From assembly GCF_039521975.1 (NCBI RefSeq), contig NZ_BAAACZ010000011.1, forward strand, positions 62,001 to 126,000: a stretch of 64,000 bases of DNA, written 5' to 3'. The translations under genes and the position numbers were made by a program. The DNA comes from Alkalibacillus silvisoli (GTDB taxonomy: Bacteria; Bacillota; Bacilli; Bacillales; Alkalibacillaceae). A model generated the notes under the pieces. The model ran no database searches. It was not told the origin of the DNA and saw only the letters and a list, made by a program, of their open reading frames with translations. The stretch's first letter is position 1; each line of letters starts with the position of its first letter. Shown here in pieces: positions 25,869 to 35,800 of the stretch.

Positions 25869-27905
25869 GTGTTAAACGAACCGGTTAATCAGATACCTAG
25901 TGTCGGTGACAAAACTGAGGAACAGCTAGCTATGCTAGACATTACGAAAGTGGGAGATTTACTCTTCCACTTTCCTTTTCGTTATGACTTTTTAGAATTA
26001 AAACCGTTAGAAGAAATTGCCCATGAAGAAGTCGCTACAATCCAAGGGGAAGTAGTGTCCGAGCCGAATGTATCGTTTTACGGCAAGAAAAAATCACGTT
26101 TAAATTGCACGATTCAAGTTGGTGTTGTTGCAGTAAAAGCAGTTTTTTTTAATCAAGCCTTTTTAAAAGATCAATTACAAGTCGGACAAACTGTGACCTT
26201 AACTGGTAAGTGGGATATGCATAGGTTACAAATGACGGTTCATAAATTTCATCGTCAGTCATTTGAAGAGGCGAATTCAATTGAGCCTGTCTACCATACA
26301 AAGGGCAAGTTGACACTTGGTCAAGTTAAAAAGTTAATCAACTACGCCCTAAAATCCTCTTTAGAAGAAGTTGATGAGATATTACCGGAGAAATACCTAC
26401 ATAATTACAAAATTCCACAAAGACAGACCGCTATTAAAGAGCTCCATCAACCTTCATCGAAAGCTCGCTTGAAGCATGCTAGAAGGCGATTTATTTACGA
26501 AGAGTTGTTTTTATTTCAATTAAAAATGCAATATATTAGGCGAGAAAATAAAGCGCAATCGATTGGTACACATAAAGAATATGACCAAGATCAACTGAAA
26601 GATTTCGTTAGTCGACTTCCGTTTGAACTGACAAGTAGTCAAAAACGTGTATTAAAAGAGATTATGGATGATTTGAAAAGTGCTAGTCGTATGAACCGCC
26701 TCCTGCAAGGTGATGTAGGATCTGGTAAAACGGTTATTGCTGCTATTGCTTTATATACAACAGCTTTATCAGGACAACAAGGTGCTTTAATGGTGCCTAC
26801 GGAAATACTAGCAGAACAACATGAAGAATCTTTAAACGAATTACTGGGTGATAAGCTTAAGGTCGCATTGTTAACCGGGTCTATTAAGGGTAAGAAACGT
26901 CAGGATATATTAACGCGTTTAGAAAATGGTGAGATTGACTTGCTAGTAGGAACACATGCATTAATTCAAGATGATACACTGTTTAACCAATTAGGCTTAG
27001 TCATTATTGATGAGCAACATCGCTTTGGTGTCTCGCAACGAAAAACGTTACGTGACAAAGGACTAACACCGGATGTACTGTTTATGACGGCCACTCCGAT
27101 TCCACGAACTTTATCAATCACTTCTTTCGGTGATATGGATGTATCGGTTATTGACGAAATGCCAAAGGGGCGTTTACCTGTTGAAACGTATTGGGTGAAA
27201 GAAAATATGATCGAACGGATTCATCAGTTTCTAATTGAACAAATAAACAAAGGTCATCAGGCATATGTGATTTGTCCTTTAATTGAAGAATCTGACCAAC
27301 TAGATATTCAAAATGCAGTTGATGTCTTTGAAGAATTAAATGACATAATGCCCGAATCGATTAAAGTAGGGTTAATGCACGGTCGTCTGTCAGCTCAAGA
27401 AAAAGAGGAATTAATGCGTCAATTTGCTGAAAATGAAGTTCAATTACTTGTTTCAACTACGGTAATTGAAGTGGGTGTTAACGTCCCTAATGCAACAACA
27501 ATGGTTATTTATGATGCTGAACGGTTTGGGCTAGCTCAACTTCACCAATTGCGAGGTCGAGTTGGACGTGGTAGTGAGCAAAGTTATTGCATCTTACTCG
27601 CTGATCCTAAAAGTGAAAATGGAAAAGAACGAATGCGCGTTATGACTGAAACGACAGATGGCTTTGAATTATCAGAACATGATCTTCAAATAAGAGGACC
27701 AGGTGACTTCTTTGGTAAACGTCAAAGTGGCTTACCAGAGTTTAAGGTGGCAAACATTGTCGATGATTACAGAGCATTAGAAGTCGCTCGCCAAGATGCA
27801 GTTAATGTGATGAATGATAGAAAGCTAGAAGAGGACTCAGAATATGCTCGAATTAAGTCATTGATTGAATCAGACCCATTAATTCAAGAGCGAATTTTTG
27901 ATTAA
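25869..27905 (+). CDS. recG: ATP-dependent DNA helicase RecG
   Basis: RecG reverses stalled forks and processes Holliday junctions. The 678 aa protein has an N-terminal wedge/OB domain (about 50-150, with VSFYGKKKSRL), Walker A GDVGSGKT at 281-288, DEQH at 381-384, MTATPIPRTL, and the helicase C motif QLRGRVGRG followed by the TRG-like region GPGDFFGKRQSGLPEF. The start is GTG 25869 shortly after the sdaAA stop. In B. subtilis recG likewise follows sdaAA and precedes fapR. Confidence 0.97.
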   Translation: MLNEPVNQIPSVGDKTEEQLAMLDITKVGDLLFHFPFRYDFLELKPLEEIAHEEVATIQGEVVSEPNVSFYGKKKSRLNCTIQVGVVAVKAVFFNQAFLKDQLQVGQTVTLTGKWDMHRLQMTVHKFHRQSFEEANSIEPVYHTKGKLTLGQVKKLINYALKSSLEEVDEILPEKYLHNYKIPQRQTAIKELHQPSSKARLKHARRRFIYEELFLFQLKMQYIRRENKAQSIGTHKEYDQDQLKDFVSRLPFELTSSQKRVLKEIMDDLKSASRMNRLLQGDVGSGKTVIAAIALYTTALSGQQGALMVPTEILAEQHEESLNELLGDKLKVALLTGSIKGKKRQDILTRLENGEIDLLVGTHALIQDDTLFNQLGLVIIDEQHRFGVSQRKTLRDKGLTPDVLFMTATPIPRTLSITSFGDMDVSVIDEMPKGRLPVETYWVKENMIERIHQFLIEQINKGHQAYVICPLIEESDQLDIQNAVDVFEELNDIMPESIKVGLMHGRLSAQEKEELMRQFAENEVQLLVSTTVIEVGVNVPNATTMVIYDAERFGLAQLHQLRGRVGRGSEQSYCILLADPKSENGKERMRVMTETTDGFELSEHDLQIRGPGDFFGKRQSGLPEFKVANIVDDYRALEVARQDAVNVMNDRKLEEDSEYARIKSLIESDPLIQERIFD

Positions 27906-27908
27906 TGA

Positions 27909-27937
27909 TTGCATATTAGGGCAACGTATTATATATT
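27909..27937 (+). promoter_or_regulatory. Promoter of fapR-plsX-fabD-fabG-acpP
   Basis: TTGCAT and TATATT are spaced 17 nt, beginning only 4 nt after the recG stop. The predicted start of transcription falls inside the FapR box immediately downstream, the arrangement expected for repression. Confidence 0.75.
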
Positions 27938-27941
27938 ACTA

Positions 27942-27958
27942 TTAGGACCTAGTCATAA
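27942..27958 (+). promoter_or_regulatory. FapR operator (autoregulatory)
   Basis: TTAGGACCTAGTCATAA matches the known FapR consensus TTAGTACCTRNTACTAA at about 14 of 17 positions. It covers the predicted +1 of the fapR promoter. FapR repression here would be relieved by malonyl-CoA. The consensus is from established knowledge; the match was made by eye. Confidence 0.75.
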
Positions 27959-27975
27959 AACGGATGGTGGACTGA

Positions 27976-28539
27976 ATGAAAAGAAAAAAGAAGGAAAGAC
28001 AAGAACAACTCGTGAAACTAATAGAAGATACCCCTTTTATAACAGATGAAGATTTAGCAACGAAATTTGGTGTAAGTATTCAAACCATTCGTCTGGACCG
28101 ACTAGAGCGATCGATTCCAGAATTACGTGAACGGATTAAAGATGTAGCACAAAAACAATGGGACGAAACAGTTAAAGCCCTTCCGTTAGAAGAAGTAATT
28201 GGCGAAGTGATTAACCTTGAACTAGATCATTCAGCCATCTCAATACTTGATATTAGTGAAGAACACGTCTTTTCACGAAATCAAATCGCAAGGGGTCATC
28301 ATTTATTTGCACAAGCTAACTCTCTTGCAGTAGCTGTTATTGATGATGAATTAGCCTTAACAGCAAATTCTGAAATCCGTTTTACAAGACCTGTAAAGTT
28401 ACATGAACGTGTTATAGCTAAGGCTTATGTTAAAGGTGTTGATGATAAGGAGCGTACCATTGTTGAGGTGTCAAGCTATGTTGGAAACGAACTTGTCTTT
28501 TTCGGGCGCTTTCATATGTTTAGATCAACAGATGAATAA
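27976..28539 (+). CDS. fapR: Transcription factor FapR, malonyl-CoA-responsive repressor of lipid synthesis
   Basis: The 187 aa protein has an N-terminal winged helix (about 5-50, FITDEDLATKFGVSIQTIRLDRL) and a C-terminal hot-dog thioesterase-like domain that binds malonyl-CoA (ARGHHLFAQANSLAVAVID, TANSEIRF). It heads the plsX-fabD-fabG-acpP operon that it controls and has a matching operator in its own promoter. Length equals that of Bacillus FapR. Confidence 0.96.
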   Translation: MKRKKKERQEQLVKLIEDTPFITDEDLATKFGVSIQTIRLDRLERSIPELRERIKDVAQKQWDETVKALPLEEVIGEVINLELDHSAISILDISEEHVFSRNQIARGHHLFAQANSLAVAVIDDELALTANSEIRFTRPVKLHERVIAKAYVKGVDDKERTIVEVSSYVGNELVFFGRFHMFRSTDE

Positions 28540-28554
28540 AAGGAGCTTAAGTTT

Positions 28555-29568
28555 ATGAGAATTGCAATAGATGCTATGGGCGGAGATCACGCCCCTGATG
28601 CAGTAGTTGAAGGGGCTAAACTAGCTATTGACCACTTTAAAGATTTAACAATTACGTTATTTGGTGATGAGGAGCAAATTAAGCCTTTATTAGGGGATTA
28701 TGATGAAAGGGTTAGTATTCATCACACAACTGAACAAATTGAAAATGATGATGAGCCAGTTAAAGTCGTTCGTAAAAAGAAGAACGCGTCTATGGTTTTA
28801 ATGGCAGAAGCTGTTAAAAATAAAGATGCTGATGCGTGTATTTCAGCTGGAAACACAGGTGCTCTAATGAGTACTGGATTGTTTAAAGTTGGTCGTATTA
28901 AAGGAATAGAAAGACCAGCCTTAAGCCCAACTTTACCAACTATTGATGGCAAAGGGTTTCTACTATTAGATGTCGGTGCTAACGTTGAAGCAAAACCGCA
29001 ACATTTATTACAATATGCCATTATGGGTTCAGTTTACGTTGAAAATGTACGAAATATTGAAAACCCTAAAGTTGGACTCCTCAATGTAGGAACAGAGAGT
29101 CAAAAAGGTACAGAATTAACGAAAAAAGCATACGAACTAATGTCTGATGCTCCAATTAATTTTATTGGTAATGTAGAAGCACGTGATTTATTAGATGGTG
29201 TAGCAGATGTCGTCGTGACTGATGGCTTCTCAGGTAACATTGCTTTAAAGTCAATTGAGGGAACAGCTTTATCAATGTTTTCAATGATAAAAGATACATT
29301 TACACAAAATATGAAAACAAAACTAGCTGCCGCAGTAGTTAAGTCAGATATGCGTGGAATTAAAAACCAATTAGATTATTCCGAGTACGGCGGGGCGGGG
29401 TTGTTTGGTTTAGCTGCACCTGTCATTAAAGCTCATGGTTCTTCAAATGGTCGTGCCATTTTTAGTGCGATCAAACAAACATATGATTTCGTTGAAAAAG
29501 ACGTTGTGAAATTAATCCAAAAAGACGTCGAAAAGATGGAAAACGGAAAGGAGTCCAATGATGAGTAA
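28555..29568 (+). CDS. plsX: Phosphate acyltransferase PlsX
   Basis: PlsX exchanges acyl-ACP with acyl-phosphate, the donor for glycerol-3-phosphate acylation by PlsY. The 337 aa product starts MRIAIDAMGGDHAPDAVVEGA and has VRKKKNASMVLM, ISAGNTGALMSTG and DVGANVEAKP, all family motifs. Its 3' end overlaps fabD by 11 nt. Confidence 0.97.
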   Translation: MRIAIDAMGGDHAPDAVVEGAKLAIDHFKDLTITLFGDEEQIKPLLGDYDERVSIHHTTEQIENDDEPVKVVRKKKNASMVLMAEAVKNKDADACISAGNTGALMSTGLFKVGRIKGIERPALSPTLPTIDGKGFLLLDVGANVEAKPQHLLQYAIMGSVYVENVRNIENPKVGLLNVGTESQKGTELTKKAYELMSDAPINFIGNVEARDLLDGVADVVVTDGFSGNIALKSIEGTALSMFSMIKDTFTQNMKTKLAAAVVKSDMRGIKNQLDYSEYGGAGLFGLAAPVIKAHGSSNGRAIFSAIKQTYDFVEKDVVKLIQKDVEKMENGKESNDE

Positions 29569-30505
29569 GTTTGCTTTTCTATTTCCAGGACAAGGTTCTC
29601 AAGCAGTTGGCATGGGCCAAACGTTTTTTGATGAGCATCAAGAAGTACGCGATTTGTTTGAGAAAGCGAATGATGTATTAGGTTATTCATTATCTGATTT
29701 AATGTTAAATGGCCCAGAAGAAGACTTAACAAAAACTGAAAATGCACAACCTGCCTTGTTATTAAATAGTGTCGCTATTTTTGAGCAGATTAAAAAAGCA
29801 GGTATAGAGCCATCAATGGTTGCTGGGCATAGCTTAGGAGAATATAGTGCACTCTATGCAGCAGGGGCGTTATCTTTTGAAGATGCCATTAAAGCAGTTC
29901 ACGAACGTGGAAAGTTAATGGAAGAAGCGGTCCCAGCTAATCAAGGGACGATGGCTGCTGTATTAGGTTTGGACGATGAAACAATTATAAACATTACACA
30001 AGAAATAACGAGTAATGGTTCAACTGTAAATGTTGCTAATTATAATTGCCCAGGGCAGACTGTAATTTCAGGAACTGTTGAAGGGGTTAATGAAGCAGTT
30101 GAGAAGCTTAAAGAATCCGGTGCTAAACGCGCCTTACCTTTAAATGTGAGCGGGCCATTCCATTCTCAATTAATGAAACCGGCAAGCGCTCAGTTTGAAA
30201 CAGTATTAAATGACATGAATATTAATAAGGCACAAGTACCTGTTTATGCTAACGTTACTGCTAAGCCAGTACATACAGAAGATCAAATTAAACAATTATT
30301 AGTAGAGCAACTATATTCACCTGTTCAATTTACAAAAACGTTAGAAAATATGGTTGAAGAGGGTGTTGATGCATTTGTAGAAATCGGGCATGGGAAAGTA
30401 TTAGCTGGACTTGTAAAGAAAGTACACCGCCCGGCAAAAGTATTCAACATACAAGATGTTGAGCAATTAAATGAGTTTATTAAATGGGCTAAGGAGGAAT
30501 CATAA
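29558..30505 (+). CDS. fabD: Malonyl-CoA:ACP transacylase
   Basis: FabD loads malonyl groups onto ACP. The 315 aa protein has FPGQGSQAVGMG, the nucleophile elbow GHSLGEYS with Ser92, and GPFHSQLM with the catalytic His. GGAAAGGAG (29545-29553) precedes two consecutive ATGs (29558, 29561). Overlaps with plsX and fabG show tight coupling. Confidence 0.97.
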   Translation: MMSKFAFLFPGQGSQAVGMGQTFFDEHQEVRDLFEKANDVLGYSLSDLMLNGPEEDLTKTENAQPALLLNSVAIFEQIKKAGIEPSMVAGHSLGEYSALYAAGALSFEDAIKAVHERGKLMEEAVPANQGTMAAVLGLDDETIINITQEITSNGSTVNVANYNCPGQTVISGTVEGVNEAVEKLKESGAKRALPLNVSGPFHSQLMKPASAQFETVLNDMNINKAQVPVYANVTAKPVHTEDQIKQLLVEQLYSPVQFTKTLENMVEEGVDAFVEIGHGKVLAGLVKKVHRPAKVFNIQDVEQLNEFIKWAKEES

Positions 30506-31245
30506 TGTTAGAAGGGAAAGCAGCTCTTGTAACAGGCGCATCACGTGGTATAGGTAAAGCCATTGCCCTTGAATTAGCAAAACAAGGTGCCAATGTCGTT
30601 GTTAACTATGCAGGTAGTAAAAATAAGGCTTTAGCAGTTGTGGATGAAATTAAACAATTAGGGCAAGATGCGATTGCTATTCAAGCTAACGTATCTGAAG
30701 CTGATGAAGTTAAAGATTTAATTAAACAGACCATTGATCAATTTGGTTCATTAGACATTTTAGTGAATAACGCTGGAATTACGCGTGATAATTTGTTAAT
30801 GCGTATGAAAGAAGATGAATTTGACGAAGTAATTGATACGAATTTAAAAGGTGTGTTTAATTGTGTTAAAGGGGTCACGCGTCAAATGATGAAGCAGCGC
30901 AAGGGTAAAATTATTAACGTTGCTTCCATTGTCGGTGTAACAGGTAATCCTGGACAAGTAAACTATGTAGCTGCTAAAGCAGGTGTAATTGGTATGACGA
31001 AAACCGTTGCGAAAGAATTAGCACCACGTCATGTCAATGTTAATGCTGTTGCTCCTGGTTTTATTGCAACAGACATGACAGATGAACTATCAGATGAAGC
31101 TAAACAACAAATGTATGATTTAATACCATTAGATCGTCTAGGTGAGCCAGAAGATGTCGCTAAAGTTGTCCGCTTCTTAGCCTCAGATGATGCTAATTAC
31201 ATGACAGGACAAACGATTCATGTAGACGGCGGTATGGTAATGTAA
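30505..31245 (+). CDS. fabG: 3-oxoacyl-ACP reductase
   Basis: FabG is the NADPH-dependent beta-ketoacyl reductase of fatty acid elongation. The 246 aa short-chain dehydrogenase has TGASRGIG at 10-17, NNAG at 88-91, Asn113, Ser141, Tyr154 and Lys158. The start ATG shares one base with the fabD stop. Confidence 0.97.
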   Translation: MLEGKAALVTGASRGIGKAIALELAKQGANVVVNYAGSKNKALAVVDEIKQLGQDAIAIQANVSEADEVKDLIKQTIDQFGSLDILVNNAGITRDNLLMRMKEDEFDEVIDTNLKGVFNCVKGVTRQMMKQRKGKIINVASIVGVTGNPGQVNYVAAKAGVIGMTKTVAKELAPRHVNVNAVAPGFIATDMTDELSDEAKQQMYDLIPLDRLGEPEDVAKVVRFLASDDANYMTGQTIHVDGGMVM

Positions 31246-31280
31246 TATAATTAATATCGCTTTGAAAGGAGGTGAACGAC

Positions 31281-31514
31281 ATGGCAGACGTTTTAGATCG
31301 TGTTAAAAACATTATCGTTGAACGTTTAGATGTTGATGAATCAAAAGTAACAGAAGGTGCATCATTTAAAGATGACCTTGAGGCAGACTCATTGGATGTT
31401 GTTGAACTAGTTATGGAACTTGAAGATGAGTTTGATATGGAAATTTCTGATGAAGATGCAGAGAAAATTAATACAGTAGGTGATGCTGTTAATTACATAA
31501 ACAGCAACCAGTAA
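31281..31514 (+). CDS. acpP: Acyl carrier protein
   Basis: The 77 aa acidic protein carries the growing acyl chain on a phosphopantetheine at Ser37 in LEADSLDVVELVMELEDEF. ATG 31281 is used because AAAGGAGGTGA (31266-31276) is a near-perfect ribosome-binding site and MADVL is the family start. An in-frame upstream start at 31272 overlaps that site. Very high expression is expected. Confidence 0.98.
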   Translation: MADVLDRVKNIIVERLDVDESKVTEGASFKDDLEADSLDVVELVMELEDEFDMEISDEDAEKINTVGDAVNYINSNQ

Positions 31515-31524
31515 ATAATTAAAA

Positions 31525-31556
31525 GGGGATGACAGCATAAAGTCATCCTCGTTTTC
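31525..31556 (+). terminator. Terminator after acpP
   Basis: GGGGATGAC and GTCATCCTC form a 9-bp stem (one G-U pair) followed by GTTTTC. It closes the fapR operon. About 135 bp to rnc follow with no other clear feature. Confidence 0.75.
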
Positions 31557-31692
31557 TATGATCTTATAGTGAGGGTGTTTGTAGAAGCCTCTGTTAAGAT
31601 GTATGGTGAGTTAAGTAATTAATTAACTGCGCTGTTCAATTGTGATGACCAACAACAGACTTTAACAGAGATATGTAGAAAAGGTGGGAGTT

Positions 31693-32376
31693 ATGGATTT
31701 TAAACAGTTTCAACAAAAATATAATATTCAATTTAATAATGACCAATTATTAAAGCAAGCTTTTATGCATACATCATATGTGAATGAGCATCGGGATGCT
31801 GGACTTGAAGATAATGAACGTTTAGAGTTCTTAGGTGATGCGGTGTTAGAACTAGCTGTTTCTCAACATTTATTTCGACACTATCCTGATATGAGTGAAG
31901 GTGAATTGACTAAATTTCGGGCAAATATAGTATGTGAACCTTCACTAGAACAATTTAGTCGAACTCTGAACTTAGGTGAGTATCTGTTATTAGGAAAAGG
32001 AGAAGAAGCCTCAGGAGGCCGAGAACGTCCAGCTATTTTAGCTGATGCATTTGAGGGACTCATGGGAGCAATTTACTTAGACCAAGGTTTCAAGAAAGCA
32101 TTAGCATTTCTTCAAGAGTATGTATTCCCTAGTATCGAACCAGGTGCTTTTTCGCATGTGATGGATTATAAAAGTAAGCTACAAGAGTTAGTTCAAAAAG
32201 ACCATCAATCCGTTAGTTATAAAATTATTGATGAGATTGGACCAGATCATAACAGGCAGTTTGTTGCCTCAGTTTCGTTAAACGGAACAAAAATTGGTAC
32301 TGGCATTGGTAAGTCCAAAAAAGAAGCTGAACAAGAAGCAGCTAAAGAAGGGTTAAAAGAAGTGTCAAAACCATAG
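31693..32376 (+). CDS. rnc: Ribonuclease III
   Basis: This double-stranded RNA endonuclease processes rRNA and small RNAs. The 227 aa protein shows the signature NERLEFLGDAVL (41-52, with Glu44 and Asp48), a second acidic cluster DAFEGLMGAIYLD, and a C-terminal dsRNA-binding domain from about 155 (DYKSKLQELVQ, GKSKKEAEQEAAKEGL). ATG 31693 is chosen over GTG 31684, which falls inside the AAGGTGGGAG ribosome-binding site. Confidence 0.96.
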   Translation: MDFKQFQQKYNIQFNNDQLLKQAFMHTSYVNEHRDAGLEDNERLEFLGDAVLELAVSQHLFRHYPDMSEGELTKFRANIVCEPSLEQFSRTLNLGEYLLLGKGEEASGGRERPAILADAFEGLMGAIYLDQGFKKALAFLQEYVFPSIEPGAFSHVMDYKSKLQELVQKDHQSVSYKIIDEIGPDHNRQFVASVSLNGTKIGTGIGKSKKEAEQEAAKEGLKEVSKP

Positions 32377-32388
32377 TGTGTTATAGAA

Positions 32389-32426
32389 TCCCCAGTTAGT
32401 AAGCATTCCTTTTCTAACTGGGGTAT
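32389..32426. terminator. Hairpin between rnc and the yfkK-like gene
   Basis: A perfect 10-bp stem (CCCCAGTTAG with CTAACTGGGG, 14-nt loop) lies between two convergent genes. It has only a weak T-run, so its efficiency is uncertain. Confidence 0.65.
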
Positions 32427-32429
32427 TTC

Positions 32430-32654
32430 CTATTGTTTACGGTATTTTTTCAACTCGGAAATAATGGCGTTAATTTCAGCAACACTAACCTGTCCTTGGG
32501 CATTTAACATGTCATAAATGTCTTTAATATCATGATAATGGTCTAAGTCATAATCTTCAGGTTTTAAAACGGACGCGTTTAATATTTGCAATTGCTTAGC
32601 TAGTTCTTCAATAATATATTCTAAATTCTCATAACTTGGTTCGTTCAAATTCAT
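32430..32654 (-). CDS. UPF0435 / DUF1128 family protein (YfkK-like)
   Basis: The 74 aa acidic helical protein (MNLNEPSYENLEYIIEEL at the start; DIKDIYDMLNAQGQVSVAEI in the middle) resembles the small DUF1128 family represented by B. subtilis YfkK, whose function is unknown. ATG 32654 follows AGGAGTG, and an in-frame ATG at 32663 would overlap that site. In B. subtilis the yfkK gene is elsewhere, so here it has been placed between rnc and smc in opposite orientation. Confidence 0.8.
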   Translation of the reverse strand: MNLNEPSYENLEYIIEELAKQLQILNASVLKPEDYDLDHYHDIKDIYDMLNAQGQVSVAEINAIISELKKYRKQ

Positions 32655-32827
32655 GAATCTCACTCCTATTCCTATTTTGAATCCTTCTGTGAACTCTTAT
32701 TTTATGATAAAATATATAGGTTGAAATGTTAAGTTTATTATTACATATTAGCGTTAAATTGTCATTGAACAACAGAAATTTTGCTTAGAAATAAATTGTA
32801 GCATTTAATAAGTAGGTGTTTAAAGAT

Positions 32828-35800
32828 ATGTTTCTAAAAAAGCTAGAGACGGTAGGGTTTAAGTCGTTTGCTGAACGAGTCTCTGTAGATTTCGTTCCTG
32901 GTGTAACGGCTGTAGTAGGCCCTAATGGAAGTGGAAAATCAAATATAACAGATGCTATTCGTTGGGTTTTAGGTGAGCAATCCGCTAAATCTCTAAGAGG
33001 GGCAAAGATGGAAGACGTTATTTTTTCTGGTAGTGACACACGTAAAGGGTTAAATGTTGCAGATGTTACATTAGTGCTAGATAATCGTGATCAAAAGCTG
33101 CCAATTGAATATGATGAGGTAGCCGTAACAAGGCGAGTATATCGTTCTGGAGATAGTGATTATCTCATTAATAAACAACCTTGCCGATTAAAAGATATTA
33201 CAGATCTATTTATGGATTCAGGCTTAGGGAAAGAAGCGTTTTCCATTATTAGCCAAGGTAAAGTCGAAGAAATTTTATCATCAAAATCAGAAGAACGCCG
33301 CAGTATTTTTGAAGAAGCGGCTGGAGTATTAAAATATAAAAAACGTAAGCTCAATGCGCAAAAGAAATTAAATGAAACGAAAGATAATTTAAGTCGTGTT
33401 GAAGACATTATTCATGAGATAGAAGGTCAGATTGAACCTTTAGAGAAACAAGCAGAAACAGCAAAGCAATACTTAGAAATGCGAAAGCAACTTGAAGAAG
33501 AAGAAGTCTCTTTACTTGTTGCTGAAATTGAAGCGATCTATGCTGATTGGGACCAACTATTAAAATCGATAGATCAATTAAATAAAGAGTTAACAGCTGA
33601 GAAGACAATCATCCAGCAAGATGAAGCCAATTTAGAGGAAAAACGTCAGATCATTTATTCCTTAGAGCAACAAATTAGTAAATGGCAGGATGAGAAGCTT
33701 TATTTAACGAAAGAAATTGAACAATTAGAAGGGCAAAAAAATGTCCTTGCTGAACGACTAAAGCATTACGATGAAAGTAAAGATAAACTGGAAAATAGCA
33801 TTCAGACTCATCAAGACCAAGTTGATCAACAAAAATTAGATATTGAAGATTATGAAGCGCGTCTATCTGTACTTCAATCTGCTCGTGATGAAACAAAGCA
33901 ACAAATTCAATCAAGTAAGGATAAAATGGCCTCAAGTGAAGGCAATATTGAAGAAACGATCGAACAAAATAAAGCCGAATATATAGACTTACTTAATGAA
34001 CAAGCAGCTAGTCGTAATGAAAAGCACTCGATCCAAAAGCAAATTGAACAAATTACTGATCGTAAAAAGCGACTGGATGAACGATTTGAACAAATGCTTA
34101 AAGAACGTGAAGAATTACAAAGCTCTTATGATCAGAATCAAGAGCAAAAAACTAAAATTAATGAGCAGTTGGATGCAATTAAGCAATCATATGAACAACT
34201 TGAAGCGACTTTAACAGAACATCAGTCTACGATTTCTAGCGATGAAGAAAAGCTAAATCAGGCTTACCGAATCATTGAACAATTACGCTCAAAGAAAGAA
34301 ATGCTTGAAGACATGAAAGAGTCTTACAGTGGCTTTTATTATGGCGTTAAAGCTATTTTGCAAGCAAAAGAAAGTGGTCAATTAAATGGGATTCATGGTG
34401 CAGTAGCCCAAATCATTCAAGTTCCACAAGACTATGTTACAGCAATGGAAACAGCATTAGGAGCTCAAGCGCAGCATTTAGTTGTCTCAACTGAGAAAGA
34501 CGCCCGTCATGCCATTCAATTTCTAAAACAATCTAAAAGTGGTCGCGCTACTTTATTACCGCAATCGACGATAAAATCTAGGTTACTTGATGAGCGTTTT
34601 TATACAACACTCCAGCAGTTAGAAGGATTTGTTGGCCTTGGTTCAGAGCTAGTAGAATTTGATGAATCATATCGTAACATTGCTGAGAATTTATTAGGTA
34701 ATGTGATCGTTTCGAAAACATTAGAACATGCCAATGTCATAGCAAAGAAAGTCAATCATCGCTACCGAATCGTTACATTAGAGGGTGATGTTGTTAACCC
34801 AGGTGGTTCTATGAGTGGTGGAGCTAAAAAGAATAGTAACCAAGTCTCTCTCTTTACAAGAGAACAAGAACTAGAAGATGTAAATGAGAAGTTGTCAAAC
34901 TATGAAATGAAAACAAGTCAATTCAAAAAAGATTTAGATACTAAACGCGTTGAGTTAGAAGATTTACAAACACAGCTTTATTCCTTGGAGCAACAGTTGT
35001 CTGAAGTTCAATCACAGAATTATAAAGTTGATCAAGAAATGCAATCGTTAGAAATACAGTTTTCTAATATAAATAAACAACTAGAAGTTTATGACCAAGA
35101 GAATAAACAATTTGAACAAGACGGTGACATGCTTAATCATCAATTAACACAATTAGAAGAAACATTAGCTAAACAGAGTGAACAGTCTAATGATTTAAAA
35201 CAAAAAATTGATGATTTAACTCAAAACCAATCGACTTATAAAGCTCGACAAGAAGAACAACAAGAACAGCTTAATCACTTACAAATTAGATTAGCAGAAC
35301 AAGAAAGTGATGTTAGAAATCAAGAAGAGCGACTAACTCAGCTAAAAGAAGATTTAAATGAAGAAACTAAAGTCAAAGAACAATTGGAAACTGAGTTAAA
35401 AGATTTAAATGAATCACATGAAAAATCGCATACGGTAGAAGGTCTTTCAGAAACATTACAAAATCACCGGAATCAGTTAGTTAAAGTGAACACACAATTA
35501 GAAGAAGCTCGTGAAAAACGAGAAAGCGAAATGCAACTTCAAGAAGACCTAGAGCGTGAAGTGAAAGAAAAGAATCGACTATATGAAGAGAAGAATAGTC
35601 AATTACAAAAACAAGAAGTACAAGCTAACAGATTAGATGTAGACCTTGAAAATAGACTCAAGCAGTTAAGTGATGAATATTCGATGACGTTTGAAAGAGC
35701 TAAGGAGCTTTATGGCCCAGCTGAAGATCTTAGCCAAGCCAAAGACCAAGTAGCTAAAATTAAACATGAAATTAAAGCATTAGGGCATGTTAATTTAGGT

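Noticed and set aside
32785..33039. 84-codon minus-strand open frame at the start of smc
   Set aside because: Antisense to the conserved SMC Walker A region. No independent support.
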